From: Sphingobium sp. AS12
GTDB taxonomy: Bacteria; Pseudomonadota; Alphaproteobacteria; Sphingomonadales; Sphingomonadaceae
Length of the DNA stretch: 64,000 bases
NCBI RefSeq assembly: GCF_019097845.1
Contig: NZ_JAHRGM010000056.1
Coordinates: forward strand, 186,001 to 250,000
Reading direction: 5' to 3'
Part shown: positions 52,926 through 61,470 of the stretch, one piece after another
How the letters are laid out: each line of letters begins with the position of its first letter
How positions within the stretch are numbered: the first letter of the stretch is position 1
Position numbers and translations under genes: made by a program
The notes under the pieces: generated by a model
The model's database searches: none
What the model saw: the letters and a program-made list of their open reading frames with translations, nothing else
Told to the model about the DNA's origin: nothing

Positions 52926-54158
52926 GTGCTGAATATCCATGATGAGCTGATCGCTGACCTGTCCAGATCTTTGACCGAGAAGCGCTACAATCCAGTGGCT
53001 GCCCAGAACAATGTTCTCTACGCGTCCGAATTTCTGATTTATCTTTCGGAGATTGATCTGCCGATTGAGGTTGTGACCCCGTCACATGTCGATCAGTATA
53101 TTCGGTATGCGACTGAGTGCTTCGAAGCCAAATATGGTCGGTATCCTTCGCCACGATGGGATAGGCTTCCCCGAACAGCGATTTGTAAAATCCTCAGCCT
53201 TGCACAGGGGCAATGGCCGCCGCAGTCAGAAGTTGCGGAGGAGTCCGCCAAGCTGCACGGTGATTTAGCTAATGGCTACAGAAGATGGATGGAAGACGAA
53301 CGAGGATTTACCGATCAAACCGTTCGAGGAAATATGTGGGAAGCAAGAACCTTCCTTAAATGGCAATTGGACCGGGGGTCGGATAATAGCGTCTTATCGT
53401 TGAGTGTAAGTGACATAGACGCATATATGGACATGCGTAGCTCCAATATGAGCCGTAAATCGATTTCAGGAATTGCGGCGCGGCTCCGCTCGTTGCTCCG
53501 ATACCTGTATCAAGCAAGGCTTGTTTTGACCGATCTTGCTCCCCTTGTCATCGGGCCGAGCATCTATGCCTATGAGGGCGTACCTTCGATAATCGATAGC
53601 ACCCAGATCAGGGCCGTCCTGGAAGAAACTGCGAAGGACAAGTCGCCCCGGGGTTTGCGCGATTATGCCATACTCCAAATCCTGGCCACATATGGGCTCA
53701 GGGATCGTGAAATTGTTAGAATCTCAATAGATGACTTGGATTGGCGAGCGGCGACATTGCGCGTTAGCCACCGGAAAACAGGAACATTTTCTATTCTCCC
53801 ACTATCCGATGCGGTCGGAGAGGCTTTAATCGAATATCTGCGGCATGGACGCCCGCAAGTAGAATCACGCAATATATTTGTTCTGGCGTTGGCGCCCTAC
53901 ACCCCGATGACGACTGTTTACAACGTGGCGTCGAGGCGATTGGCGGCGGCAGGCGTCCATCTGCCCGGCAGGCGAGGGCCGCATGTCTTTCGGCACGCGC
54001 GCGCGACCGAGTTGCTTCGCGCTTCGGTTCCGCAAAAGATCATTGGGGATCTGCTTGGGCATCGGTCGGTCGAATCCTCAAATACCTACCTCAAGCTTGC
54101 GACTGAGGATCTCAGGGGGGTGGCGCTTGAAGTACCGGGATCGGGGGTGCGGTCATGA
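52926..54158 (+). CDS. RIT tyrosine recombinase 1
   Basis: 410 residues from the GTG at 52926, which has AGGAG seven bases upstream; in-frame sequence before it is not needed. A SAM-like N-terminal core-binding domain (about 1-190) precedes the catalytic domain with TYGLRDREIVRI (first Arg), PHVFRHARATELL (His-x-x-Arg) and LLGHRSVESSNTYLKL (His and the nucleophile Tyr). All catalytic residues are present. Its stop overlaps the next start (ATGA). The three proteins are thought to act together in moving the element. Confidence 0.92.
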   Translation: MLNIHDELIADLSRSLTEKRYNPVAAQNNVLYASEFLIYLSEIDLPIEVVTPSHVDQYIRYATECFEAKYGRYPSPRWDRLPRTAICKILSLAQGQWPPQSEVAEESAKLHGDLANGYRRWMEDERGFTDQTVRGNMWEARTFLKWQLDRGSDNSVLSLSVSDIDAYMDMRSSNMSRKSISGIAARLRSLLRYLYQARLVLTDLAPLVIGPSIYAYEGVPSIIDSTQIRAVLEETAKDKSPRGLRDYAILQILATYGLRDREIVRISIDDLDWRAATLRVSHRKTGTFSILPLSDAVGEALIEYLRHGRPQVESRNIFVLALAPYTPMTTVYNVASRRLAAAGVHLPGRRGPHVFRHARATELLRASVPQKIIGDLLGHRSVESSNTYLKLATEDLRGVALEVPGSGVRS

Positions 54159-55513
54159 GCGCGTGGCTGGATACCGACGATACAGTGGCCGAGGAATTTC
54201 TGAAGACGCGCAAATTGACGGAGAAGCGCTTCAGAGCTTATCGGTCCGTTATCCGCAGCTTTGAGCGAGTATCTCAAAGGCATCAGGCGTTAAGCCGCGA
54301 GATGCTCTCCGAATGGATGAGGGAGCGTAAGGTAAACTTTTGGCCGAAGTCGTCCCAGGTACAGGAAATACATATCGTCGACGACTTCATCGATTATCTG
54401 CTTAAACGTGGCCTGATTGACAAAAATCCCATTGCTGACCTTCGGTTAAAACATGGTGCAAGGGGCAATAGACCAGTGTGGCGGGCTATTGCGTCTCCAA
54501 ATCCGGATGATGCCCTCGTGGCGCTTCGTCGGCCGGCTCCCTTCGGGAGCTTCTTGGGCGATTTTATGCAGAACCATGTGACGCTGATGCGCAATCGTGG
54601 TTACAAATACACGACAGAGGCGGACCTTCTGCTCAGATTTGATCGCTTTCTTCAGGCTAGTCCGCATTTGGCGGGAGAGAGTATTGAGAAGATGGTAGCC
54701 GCATGGGCGGCCGCCAAGCGCACACCGCATCACGCTGCACAATGCCAAAAAGCGGAGCGGATGCTCACCAAGGCCCGATATCGCATCGATGCAAAGATGC
54801 TCCCAAGACCGTGCGATCCGCGAGTTGGGCAACAGGTCGCGCGGATTTATCGGAAACCTCATATTCTCAGCCCTGGTGACGTACGGTTGATGCTCGACGT
54901 GTCACGCTCCTACTCGACGCGGACGTTTTCCTACCGTCCGCTATGTGCGCGGCACATGATAATTCTGGCCTATTGTGCTGGATTGCGCCGCGGGGAGATT
55001 GCCAGGCTGAATCTCGGCGACGTGGACTTCAATTCCGGGACGATCACGATCCGGGACACGAAGTTCTACAAGACCAGAATTCTACCTTTGTCCGACAGCG
55101 CCTTGAGCGAGCTGGGCGCTTTTGTCGACGCGAGACGAGGCGCCGGCGCCTCGCAAGATCCGCAGTCTGCGCTGTTCTGGCATGATCATCCGAGTGGCCG
55201 CCACAGCTCGTATATGGTCTCCAAAATGATCACCGAAGTCATGCGCCAAGCCGGGCTTAAACCTCTTTCTGGGAGGGCGGGGCCACGCGTTCATGATCTT
55301 CGGCACTCAATGGTCGTGAACCGGATTCTCGAATGGTACAGAACCGGCGTAAATCCTCAGGAAAGGCTGCGCTTCCTTTCCACCTATATGGGCCACCGCG
55401 ACATCAATTCCACGCTGGTCTACATAACCGTCACGCGCGATCTCCTGCACGAAGCGAACGAGCGCTTCCGCGCCATTGGCATCCGATGCCTTAACCTGGA
55501 GGTGGCGTCATGA
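54155..55513 (+). CDS. RIT tyrosine recombinase 2
   Basis: 452 residues, the largest of the trio. Catalytic motifs: AGLRRGEIARLNLGD, VHDLRHSMVVNRI and YMGHRDINSTLVYITV with the nucleophile Tyr, so it should be active. The long N-terminal part includes two helical core-binding-like regions. Four-base overlaps with both neighbours couple its translation. Codon use is somewhat AT-richer than the flanking element genes, in line with recent arrival of the RIT element. Confidence 0.92.
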   Translation: MSAWLDTDDTVAEEFLKTRKLTEKRFRAYRSVIRSFERVSQRHQALSREMLSEWMRERKVNFWPKSSQVQEIHIVDDFIDYLLKRGLIDKNPIADLRLKHGARGNRPVWRAIASPNPDDALVALRRPAPFGSFLGDFMQNHVTLMRNRGYKYTTEADLLLRFDRFLQASPHLAGESIEKMVAAWAAAKRTPHHAAQCQKAERMLTKARYRIDAKMLPRPCDPRVGQQVARIYRKPHILSPGDVRLMLDVSRSYSTRTFSYRPLCARHMIILAYCAGLRRGEIARLNLGDVDFNSGTITIRDTKFYKTRILPLSDSALSELGAFVDARRGAGASQDPQSALFWHDHPSGRHSSYMVSKMITEVMRQAGLKPLSGRAGPRVHDLRHSMVVNRILEWYRTGVNPQERLRFLSTYMGHRDINSTLVYITVTRDLLHEANERFRAIGIRCLNLEVAS

Positions 55514-56514
55514 AAAAGGGCGATCCCTTTCCGACGTTGTTGCGAGCGTTCTTCCAGGAGTGGCTGGCTGAGCAACGCAACGCATCGATCCACACGATCC
55601 GGTCTTATCGGGATACCTGGAGGCTGTTGCTCCGATTCGTTGCAGAACGAAAGAAGAGCGTGGTCGCGCGGCTGACCTTGGCTGATATTTCAGCCAGCGA
55701 GGTGCGGGCGTTTCTCAATCATGCCGAGAATGAACGCAAAGGCACGATCGGCACACGCAATTGCCGGCTCTCCGCAATCCGTAGCTTTTTCAGCTTCGTA
55801 TCGGGCAAGGACCCCGAGTTGATTGTTCATTGTGCGGAAGTTCTTGCGGTGCCGGTGAAACGGGAACCCACCTCTGCCCCGTTCTACCTCGAACCTAACG
55901 AGGTCGAGGCCATTCTTGCACAGCCTGACCGGTCAACTCTCGCGGGGCTTCGCGACCATGTGCTGCTTTCGTTTCTTTATAACACGGGAGCGCGTATCCA
56001 GGAGGCGCTGGACCTATGCCCAGACGCAATCCGGTTGGACGCCCCTAATTTCGTGCGGCTCTATGGGAAGGGCCAGAAGGAACGCATCTGCCCGCTTTGG
56101 CCGGAAACGGTCATGCTGCTCGAAACGCTGCTGGCAAGGCAGCCTCGAGCGCCCCATGAACGTATCTTCGTCAACCGCTATGGCGAGCCCTTGGGCGCCT
56201 CAGGGGTGCGGTTCAAGCTCGCCGCCTATGTGAAGGAAGCAGCGAAAACCGTACCGACCCTGCGATCGAAGCATATAACCCCGCACAGTTTTCGGCACGC
56301 GACGGCAGTTCATCTTGTTGCTGCCGGGGTCGATATCACTGTCATCCGCAGTTGGCTTGGCCACGTCAGCCTCGACACGACTAACCACTACGCCCAGGCC
56401 GATTTGGAAACGAAGCGCAAGGCGCTGGAGCGGGTTGGCGTTCCAGTAACAGGCACCGCTACTCCTTCGTGGAAACGAGAGGCCAGTTTGATGGAGTGGC
56501 TGGACACCCTGTAA
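55510..56514 (+). CDS. RIT tyrosine recombinase 3
   Basis: 334 residues, a XerC/D-like length. N-terminal SAM-like domain (HTIRSYRDTWRLLLRF; NCRLSAIRSFFSFV), then YNTGARIQEALDL, PHSFRHATAVHLVAAG and WLGHVSLDTTNHYAQA carrying the Arg, His-x-x-Arg, His and Tyr residues. It starts four bases inside recombinase 2 and ends at the inner copy of the terminal repeat. Confidence 0.93.
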   Translation: MKKGDPFPTLLRAFFQEWLAEQRNASIHTIRSYRDTWRLLLRFVAERKKSVVARLTLADISASEVRAFLNHAENERKGTIGTRNCRLSAIRSFFSFVSGKDPELIVHCAEVLAVPVKREPTSAPFYLEPNEVEAILAQPDRSTLAGLRDHVLLSFLYNTGARIQEALDLCPDAIRLDAPNFVRLYGKGQKERICPLWPETVMLLETLLARQPRAPHERIFVNRYGEPLGASGVRFKLAAYVKEAAKTVPTLRSKHITPHSFRHATAVHLVAAGVDITVIRSWLGHVSLDTTNHYAQADLETKRKALERVGVPVTGTATPSWKREASLMEWLDTL

Positions 56515-56582
56515 ATTAATGCGAAGGAGCGTGGCAAAATATGGCGGTTTTGCACTTATGTCCCGCGCTCCTTCGCATTATT
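56515..56582. repeat. Palindromic right end of the RIT element
   Basis: ATTAATGCGAAGGAGCG (56515-56531) faces CGCTCCTTCGCATTATT (56566-56582), 16 of 17 bases pairing across 34 bases. The left end has a shorter equivalent (52811-52819 with 52871-52879). Confidence 0.75.
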
Positions 56583-56602
56583 ACAACCTCGCGATAATAT
56601 GC
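56569..56602 (-). repeat. Right terminal inverted repeat of the RIT element
   Basis: Reverse complement of the left repeat with one difference; ends ATAATATGC, directly continuous with the 5' half of the interrupted gene. Confidence 0.9.
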
Positions 56603-57046
56603 GTTATGCCCAGCTGCGCATAAGGCATACCAACCGTTTGCGTAACGGACGGCGGCGTTCCAATCATAGCCGTGTAGATCGCGCCCGTTCAGAATTGCCT
56701 GGTCACATGGCTGTTCGCTGCCTTTGGCGACACGGTTCTCGATACAGGCAAAGTTTGCCCGCTGTCTGTCGCGCTCGGCTTCCTTGCGGATCGTGTCGTT
56801 GAACGGACGCAGCGCCGCAACCCGCGCCCGGCTCCGCGCCATGCGTTCGTCAAGCGGCGCATGGGACGGCAGGTCCGGATAATCCGTCCATACCGACGCC
56901 AGTATCTGGGCATGATCTGCACGGCGGCCATGTGCGATCCAGCAAGCCGCGTCTGCGGGGTCAAAGGCACCAACGTCGGCCGTCACAACACAAGGCCCGG
57001 CGGAAACGGCGCGGTGCATTCTCCGGTCGATAGCTGCGGGCTGCAA
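56599..57046 (-). pseudogene. 5' half of the gene interrupted by the RIT element
   Basis: About 148 codons before the insertion. TTG at 57046 or ATG at 57019 may start it; an ATG at 57084 with GGGAGATCG upstream lies in another frame, so a start-proximal frameshift is also possible. It has conserved-looking segments (DPADAACWIAHGRRADHAQI; WTDYPDLPSHAPLDERMA; RDLHGYDWNAAVRYANGWYA). Read through, it now ends in 29 foreign residues encoded by the RIT end, stopping at 56516. No family recognised; the intact protein would have had about 450 residues. Confidence 0.75.
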
Positions 57047-57104
57047 GACCGACTATGCCGACGGTGGTGGTACGGAGTGAGCATAAGGGCGATCTCCCTG
57101 GGAT

Positions 57105-57130
57105 CACCCCCTATCTTTCCCCTTCTCCTT
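57105..57130 (-). promoter_or_regulatory. Leader motif, copy 5
   Basis: CACCCCCTATCTTTCCCCTT followed by CTCCTT on the + strand, shortly before the split gene, shares the layout of the leader elements at 38921 and 42539. The surrounding gap 57047-57256 holds no other feature I can support. Confidence 0.35.
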
Positions 57131-57256
57131 CGTGTCCGCTCGCGAGGCGAAGCTTGTCGGCAGAGCGTGATCCGGCCCTTCACGGCATGATCGCGCTCGA
57201 CCGTAAATCAGCTCGGTCGTAGTTGACCGGATGGTGGTAGAGTTAACCCGCGCCGG

Positions 57257-57670
57257 TTACGCTTGCGGCTCGAGCCAGTTCTCGATCTTAAGGCCCCGGA
57301 TACGCCGGAATTCATCGACATTGGCGGTAACCAGTATAGCGCTGACAGCATAAGCATGCGCGGCGATGAGCAGGTCGTTTGGGCCGATGGGGCAGCCCGC
57401 CGCCTCCAGTTCGGCACGGATGCCGCCATATTCGGCATCGCCGGGAACATCGAACGGCAGAATTTCAATACCGGCAAGGATCGCCTCGACCTGCGCGAGC
57501 AGCTTTGCCGAGCCTTTCTTAGCGCAGCCGTAGCGCAATTCTGCCGCAGTGATCACGCTGATGCACAGACGGTCGCTGCCAACTTTGACGATCTTCTCGA
57601 ATACGCGCCCCTGCGGGTTGCGAACGAGGTCCGACACGATGTTCGTGTCGAGCATGTAGCGTGTGCTCAC
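57257..57670 (-). CDS. vapC: VapC-type PIN-domain toxin
   Basis: 137 residues from a GTG at 57670. The PIN fold acidic residues are in place: MLDTNIVSDLV (Asp8), ISVITAAELRYG (Glu), PIGPNDLLIAAHA (Asp) and VTANVDEFRRI (Asp). The GRVFEKI and LKIENWLEP motifs are usual for VapC. These toxins are magnesium-dependent ribonucleases that cut tRNA or rRNA when the antitoxin is lost. It overlaps the antitoxin stop (GTGA). Confidence 0.93.
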   Translation of the reverse strand: MSTRYMLDTNIVSDLVRNPQGRVFEKIVKVGSDRLCISVITAAELRYGCAKKGSAKLLAQVEAILAGIEILPFDVPGDAEYGGIRAELEAAGCPIGPNDLLIAAHAYAVSAILVTANVDEFRRIRGLKIENWLEPQA

Positions 57671-57933
57671 AAATCGACATCCTTGAGCGGCAGCAGCGTC
57701 GCGTCGAGATCCTCGGGAAAATCATCGTCAGGGGCGAGCGGCGCAAGTGCCTTGAGGATATCGACCAGATTGGCTCTGGGTTCAGGTTCGATGATGAGCT
57801 TGTCGCCCTCTTTGTGGATGAGAACGCGGCTCCCGGAAAACTCGAACTCCGCCGGGATGCGTACGGCCTGGCTGCGGTTGTTGCGAAACAGCTTCGCCTC
57901 GCGAACGACACTGGTGGAAATGGGTTGAGCCAT
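57667..57933 (-). CDS. vapB: VapB-type antitoxin
   Basis: 88 residues from the ATG at 57933 with GGAGG about eight bases upstream. The N-terminus has the AbrB/SpoVT swapped-hairpin motif KLFRNNRSQAVRIPAEFEF and VLIHKEGDKLIIEP; the acidic C-terminus (DDDFPEDLDATLLPLKDVDL) should wrap the toxin. Antitoxin-first order and overlap with vapC are typical. The AT-rich, palindrome-containing stretch 57950-57967 (CATATG; GTATATAC) just upstream is a likely promoter/operator where the complex represses itself. Confidence 0.92.
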   Translation of the reverse strand: MAQPISTSVVREAKLFRNNRSQAVRIPAEFEFSGSRVLIHKEGDKLIIEPEPRANLVDILKALAPLAPDDDFPEDLDATLLPLKDVDL

Positions 57934-57949
57934 CGGGCGCGCCTCCTTG

Positions 57950-57967
57950 CATATGCCATGTATATAC
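57950..57967 (-). promoter_or_regulatory. Candidate vapBC promoter/operator
   Basis: AT-rich stretch with CATATG and the palindrome GTATATAC, 17-34 bases ahead of the vapB start. Assignment rests on position and symmetry. Confidence 0.4.
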
Positions 57968-58033
57968 CAAAAGCCGTCACCGGCCACAATGACCTATGAT
58001 GCGGCGCGATTTATGGACGCGAGCGAGCATCAT

Positions 58034-58810
58034 TTAGTGCCGACGGCAACCTGCGACGCCATGCATCAGCGGGATGGCGACGGTTTGGCCGATGGCAAGA
58101 TTGATGAAGGCGCCCGCATGTCCGATCGACCCGCGCCCTAGAAGATCGAACAGCAGGGCAAGCGCGTGGCTTGCCAGGACACGATTGACGAAAAGCGATT
58201 GGCGTTCGAGGGCCTCGGCGACCGAACAGGATGGGGCATCGTCTTCGGCAACAGCCTCGTCCGCCAGTTCCGGAAAGGTTTCGAGCACGGTCGGAAGGCG
58301 GTCAGTACGTTTGTCAGTCGAGTTACCTGGGCAACCGATCAGATACTGCCCGTCGCTCGCACGATTGCCGAGGTCCATCCAGTAAGCGGGGCTGCTATGG
58401 CCATTCTCCAGCGCCGCCCCCAGCGTACGCCGCGCCGAAGCGGTATCGACACAGGTGATGAGGATATCGGCGCCTTCGATCCCGATCGCGTCAGGTGCGC
58501 GACCGTGCACTGCCTTCCAGGAAAGCCCATGCGCGAGGTTGATGCGTTCGGTCAGTGTGTGGGCCTTCGAGTTGCCAATGTCACAGCGATAGAAGGGCTG
58601 GCGACCGAGATTCGCCTCGGTCACGATATCGTCGTCGACGACGGTGACGTCGAGAGACCGGGTCGAGATCGCGCGGAGCGCGGTGTCGAGCGAGGCGAGT
58701 CCCATGAGCATCTGGGCGCCGTTCCCGCCGCAGCCCACCAGCAGGACACGAATAGCCCGATTCTCGAAGTCAGCGTGTAGATAGTGACGCGCGCGGATAT
58801 CAGCTTGCAT
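58034..58810 (-). CDS. PRTRC system ThiF-family (E1-like) protein
   Basis: 258 residues from the ATG at 58810 (GGAGA seven bases upstream), overlapping the PRTRC A gene by 11 bases. A Rossmann nucleotide site LLVGCGGNGAQ (24-33), then VTVVDDDIVTEANLGRQPFY (56-74) with the Arg and Gln of adenylating E1/ThiF enzymes, and DILITCVDTASARRTLG. ThiF-type enzymes adenylate the C-terminus of ubiquitin-like proteins; the partner here should be PRTRC protein C. Last gene of the cassette. Confidence 0.9.
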   Translation of the reverse strand: MQADIRARHYLHADFENRAIRVLLVGCGGNGAQMLMGLASLDTALRAISTRSLDVTVVDDDIVTEANLGRQPFYRCDIGNSKAHTLTERINLAHGLSWKAVHGRAPDAIGIEGADILITCVDTASARRTLGAALENGHSSPAYWMDLGNRASDGQYLIGCPGNSTDKRTDRLPTVLETFPELADEAVAEDDAPSCSVAEALERQSLFVNRVLASHALALLFDLLGRGSIGHAGAFINLAIGQTVAIPLMHGVAGCRRH

Positions 58811-59459
58811 GACCATCTCCAGAGAAGGGGCTGCGCGGCAGCGGCAGGAACATCCCCCCTGCGCAAAGACGCGAGGCAGCGAGGGGACTACCGGCGTGAT
58901 CAAGCCGACCGAAGACAAGCGAGATTTTGGTTGAATGTGCATCATCGACGTCGTCGGTGGCGCTGAAGAAGGCCGGTCCTGCCGCGTGACTATGAATATC
59001 ACAGATCAGGTGCCAGTCGGATCGCAGGATCGGCGGGTGATAGACGAGACGCGAGGGCGTCGCCTCGTCGATTATCGGGAACTCGACTGAGAATTCCCGC
59101 GTGACCGCGTTCCAGAGGATAAACGCCGCGGACTCATTGGGTAACGCCCCACGTAGATGTTCCAATATGCGCTTGAGCAGTTCACCGGGAATCAGTCCGC
59201 ACCGCAGGTCGGCCCTCGGTGTGCCGGCGCTGCCATAAGGGAGGTAGGCCGAGATTGGCGGTGTGACCCAGGCATCGAGCGCGAGCCACGGTCGGCGCAG
59301 GATCAGCATGACGCCGTCGTGGCCGACCAAAAGTCCATGACCGGCACGCGCTGTCCGAAGCGCTTCGATAGCCGGCGATCGGCCTTGCGACGGGACGGGA
59401 TAGCAGGGCATCGCGGCAAGCAGCGCAGCGGCTGTCGGGTCATCGGTGAGCGAAGTCAT
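58800..59459 (-). CDS. PRTRC system protein A (JAMM metalloprotease-like)
   Basis: 219 residues; the ATG at 59459 overlaps the PRTRC B stop. CDIHSHAAGPAFFSATDD carries the JAMM zinc motif His156-x-His158, seven residues, Ser166-x-x-Asp169; Glu109 in PNESAAF is the likely catalytic acid. JAMM enzymes cleave ubiquitin-like tags, so it is the likely partner of PRTRC C and the ThiF protein. The rest of the fold (NAVTREFSVEFPIIDEATPS) fits JAB domains. Confidence 0.9.
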   Translation of the reverse strand: MTSLTDDPTAAALLAAMPCYPVPSQGRSPAIEALRTARAGHGLLVGHDGVMLILRRPWLALDAWVTPPISAYLPYGSAGTPRADLRCGLIPGELLKRILEHLRGALPNESAAFILWNAVTREFSVEFPIIDEATPSRLVYHPPILRSDWHLICDIHSHAAGPAFFSATDDVDDAHSTKISLVFGRLDHAGSPLAASRLCAGGMFLPLPRSPFSGDGHAS

Positions 59460-60292
59460 CGCCGGTTCCAGCGGGCGATCAAGGCTCCGACGGTTACAGG
59501 GTCTGGCGCAGTGCGCCGTACGTTTGGTCCTGGCTGCCGGCGCCCGGCGAAACTGAGAGGCTTGAGACGGCCGACCGGGAAGCACTTCGCGCCGCGCGCG
59601 GCGAGGTCGTCCCAGAGCCGGATGAGTCCTCCCTTGCCGGTAACAGTGCGTTCCTGCCCGGGATTAGGATGCGTCGACCAGCTTTCGAATACAGCGCGCT
59701 CAAAGTCCGGGATGGAGGCGATGCTAAGCGATCCGGGCCTGGGGATATTGCCCCAGCATAGCTGTCCGCCGACGAACACATTAAGAATAGGTGAGTGCAA
59801 CAACCGCGTCTCGGCCGTCGGGCGTGCATTCGTCGGCAGGGCGTAGACGCCGAGGCCCGATCGGGTGGCGACGAACAGATGCGCGGGATAGGGCACAGGT
59901 ACGATGTTCCTTTCGTGCAGGACACGGAGCCCGTCAGGCGGAGATGATAGTGCGAACCAGGCCGGGCGCACCTGCGGGGGAACCCACCAAGCGAGCATAT
60001 CGGCGTGCGCGACCAGTATGTTGTCGGGAAGAAGCTCGGGCGCCACGCTCCGTCCAAGCGCTTCGGTCCATTGCCGCAAATGCGCGCGGGTAAGTGGCAC
60101 ACCGGCCGCGATTGTCGGATGGTCTTCGTGGGTCTGGTCGACCGCATGGATGCTGGCGAAGGCGCAAGCGTCCTGTGTCGACGCGCCATAGGCTTGAGGG
60201 ATTCGGGATCCCTGGCTCCGGTAGAGCAGGATGGCGTTTGTCAGGATCATGCCGCCGCTCGTCGCTTCAAAATGCGTGCTGTGGTCGGGCAT
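59456..60292 (-). CDS. PRTRC system protein B
   Basis: 278 residues from the ATG at 60292 with GAGG seven bases upstream; a GTG at 60304 overlapping the PRTRC F stop is the alternative. It has LTNAILLYRSQ at the N-terminus, LLPDNILVAHADMLAWWVPP, and LLHSPILNVFVGGQLCWGNI, which is the conserved centre of the PRTRC B family. Function unknown; always found with ThiF- and ParB-related genes. Coupled to PRTRC A by ATGA. Confidence 0.88.
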   Translation of the reverse strand: MPDHSTHFEATSGGMILTNAILLYRSQGSRIPQAYGASTQDACAFASIHAVDQTHEDHPTIAAGVPLTRAHLRQWTEALGRSVAPELLPDNILVAHADMLAWWVPPQVRPAWFALSSPPDGLRVLHERNIVPVPYPAHLFVATRSGLGVYALPTNARPTAETRLLHSPILNVFVGGQLCWGNIPRPGSLSIASIPDFERAVFESWSTHPNPGQERTVTGKGGLIRLWDDLAARGAKCFPVGRLKPLSFAGRRQPGPNVRRTAPDPVTVGALIARWNRR

Positions 60293-60300
60293 AAGGAGCC

Positions 60301-61395
60301 TCACAATGTAGTTGGATCGAGCCGGATCAGGTCCTGGGCGGCAACGAGAAACTGCGCGCCGAGCCGCAGGGAGGTGAACCAGTCGTCGATGCGATCGGCG
60401 TGCGGCAGCGGAAAGATCCCTGCGATGTCCATGAAGCCCATCTCCATGCCGTTACGGGCAATGTCGTCGAGTTCACGGGCGAATTGCTCGAAGGGCACGA
60501 GCGTCAACGGCGGCAGAGAGGAACATTCCTCATAGCCCGGGATGTAATCCTGGATGATCTCGAAATCGCAGTTCCAGGCATTGCGTGCGCTCTCAAGACC
60601 CCCGAGCGCCTTGGATGTCCGTCCGAGTGCGTTCAGCCTGCGGCGTAGCGCGCCCGGCAGTCGCTTCGATGGCGCCGCATTGGCTGCGATCATCCACGCA
60701 GGCCGCCGAGCGTTCATCTCCGAGGGCAGCACCATATTTTCGAGATCGTCGGCATCTGCGCCGTGATAAGCGATCAGGCTCTGGCGGGCAGCGTCGTCTT
60801 CGGTTTCGCCATCCCAATAGTACATCGCGATCTCGTCGAAGAGGAATGGGTAGCCGTAGATGGGCAATACTCGGCCAAGGTTCCGTTCCAGCGCCCGATA
60901 AGCAGCGGCGCGCCAGGCAACAGGCGCATCTCCGGTTTCGATCCAGCCGAGATCGATCTGCCCCAGGCTCTCACAGATAATGGCAATCGCGGGTGGACCG
61001 CCCTGCTCGCCGCCTTGAAGGACGACGACGCGCAGATCGACCAGATCAACGGAATTGAGGACGTCGAGCACGGTAGCGTCGAAGACTCGCTCGATATGCC
61101 GACGCGCGGCCGGACGGGTGAGCGTCCGCATCGTTTTTTCGAGCGACAGAGCCCACCGGCCGACCAGTTCGTGATGGGGACCCAGCGGCTGGTCGAAGAG
61201 AACGGGAACGTCAGTAGAGAGCACGACCGACGTGCCGGCGAGGTCAGCCGAGCGGCGGCAGACGCAGAGCGGATGGGGGTTGGAGGGGCTCTCGGACTTC
61301 GCCCGGACCGCTATCCGGGGGGAGCGCGATCTTGGCGTGGAGGGTCCGGCTCGCGGCGCTGCAGGCAGGCCGGGTAAAGCTGGGCGTGTCGCCAT
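60301..61395 (-). CDS. PRTRC system protein F
   Basis: 364 residues from the ATG at 61395 (GAGG six bases upstream). After a Pro/Ser/Arg-rich first 50 residues come DVPVLFDQPLGPHHE, VLPIYGYPFLFDEIAMYYWD and CDFEIIQDYIPGYEECSSLP, then PLPHADRIDDWFTSLRLGA near the end. This order and length fit PRTRC F. Function unknown. Lies between the C and B genes as in other cassettes. Confidence 0.87.
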   Translation of the reverse strand: MATRPALPGLPAAPRAGPSTPRSRSPRIAVRAKSESPSNPHPLCVCRRSADLAGTSVVLSTDVPVLFDQPLGPHHELVGRWALSLEKTMRTLTRPAARRHIERVFDATVLDVLNSVDLVDLRVVVLQGGEQGGPPAIAIICESLGQIDLGWIETGDAPVAWRAAAYRALERNLGRVLPIYGYPFLFDEIAMYYWDGETEDDAARQSLIAYHGADADDLENMVLPSEMNARRPAWMIAANAAPSKRLPGALRRRLNALGRTSKALGGLESARNAWNCDFEIIQDYIPGYEECSSLPPLTLVPFEQFARELDDIARNGMEMGFMDIAGIFPLPHADRIDDWFTSLRLGAQFLVAAQDLIRLDPTTL

Positions 61396-61470
61396 CGTCA
61401 GCCTCGATCCATTGGCACAATGTCCTGTGCTGTGTGGGCGGTATAGGGGTTCCGGCACGCCGCGCCATGG

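Larger units (their letters stand above)
52791..56602 (+). mobile_element. RIT element (recombinase in trio)
   Basis: Three consecutive, overlapping tyrosine recombinase genes lie between inverted repeats 52791-52824 and 56569-56602, which match at 33 of 34 bases. Inside each end a second inverted copy of the AATAATGCG core is found (52871-52879; 56515-56531), so each end is itself a palindrome. This architecture, with coupled recombinases, is that described for RIT elements. It inserted into a minus-strand gene whose halves remain on both sides, which shows it moved here after the surrounding region was assembled. Confidence 0.9.
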
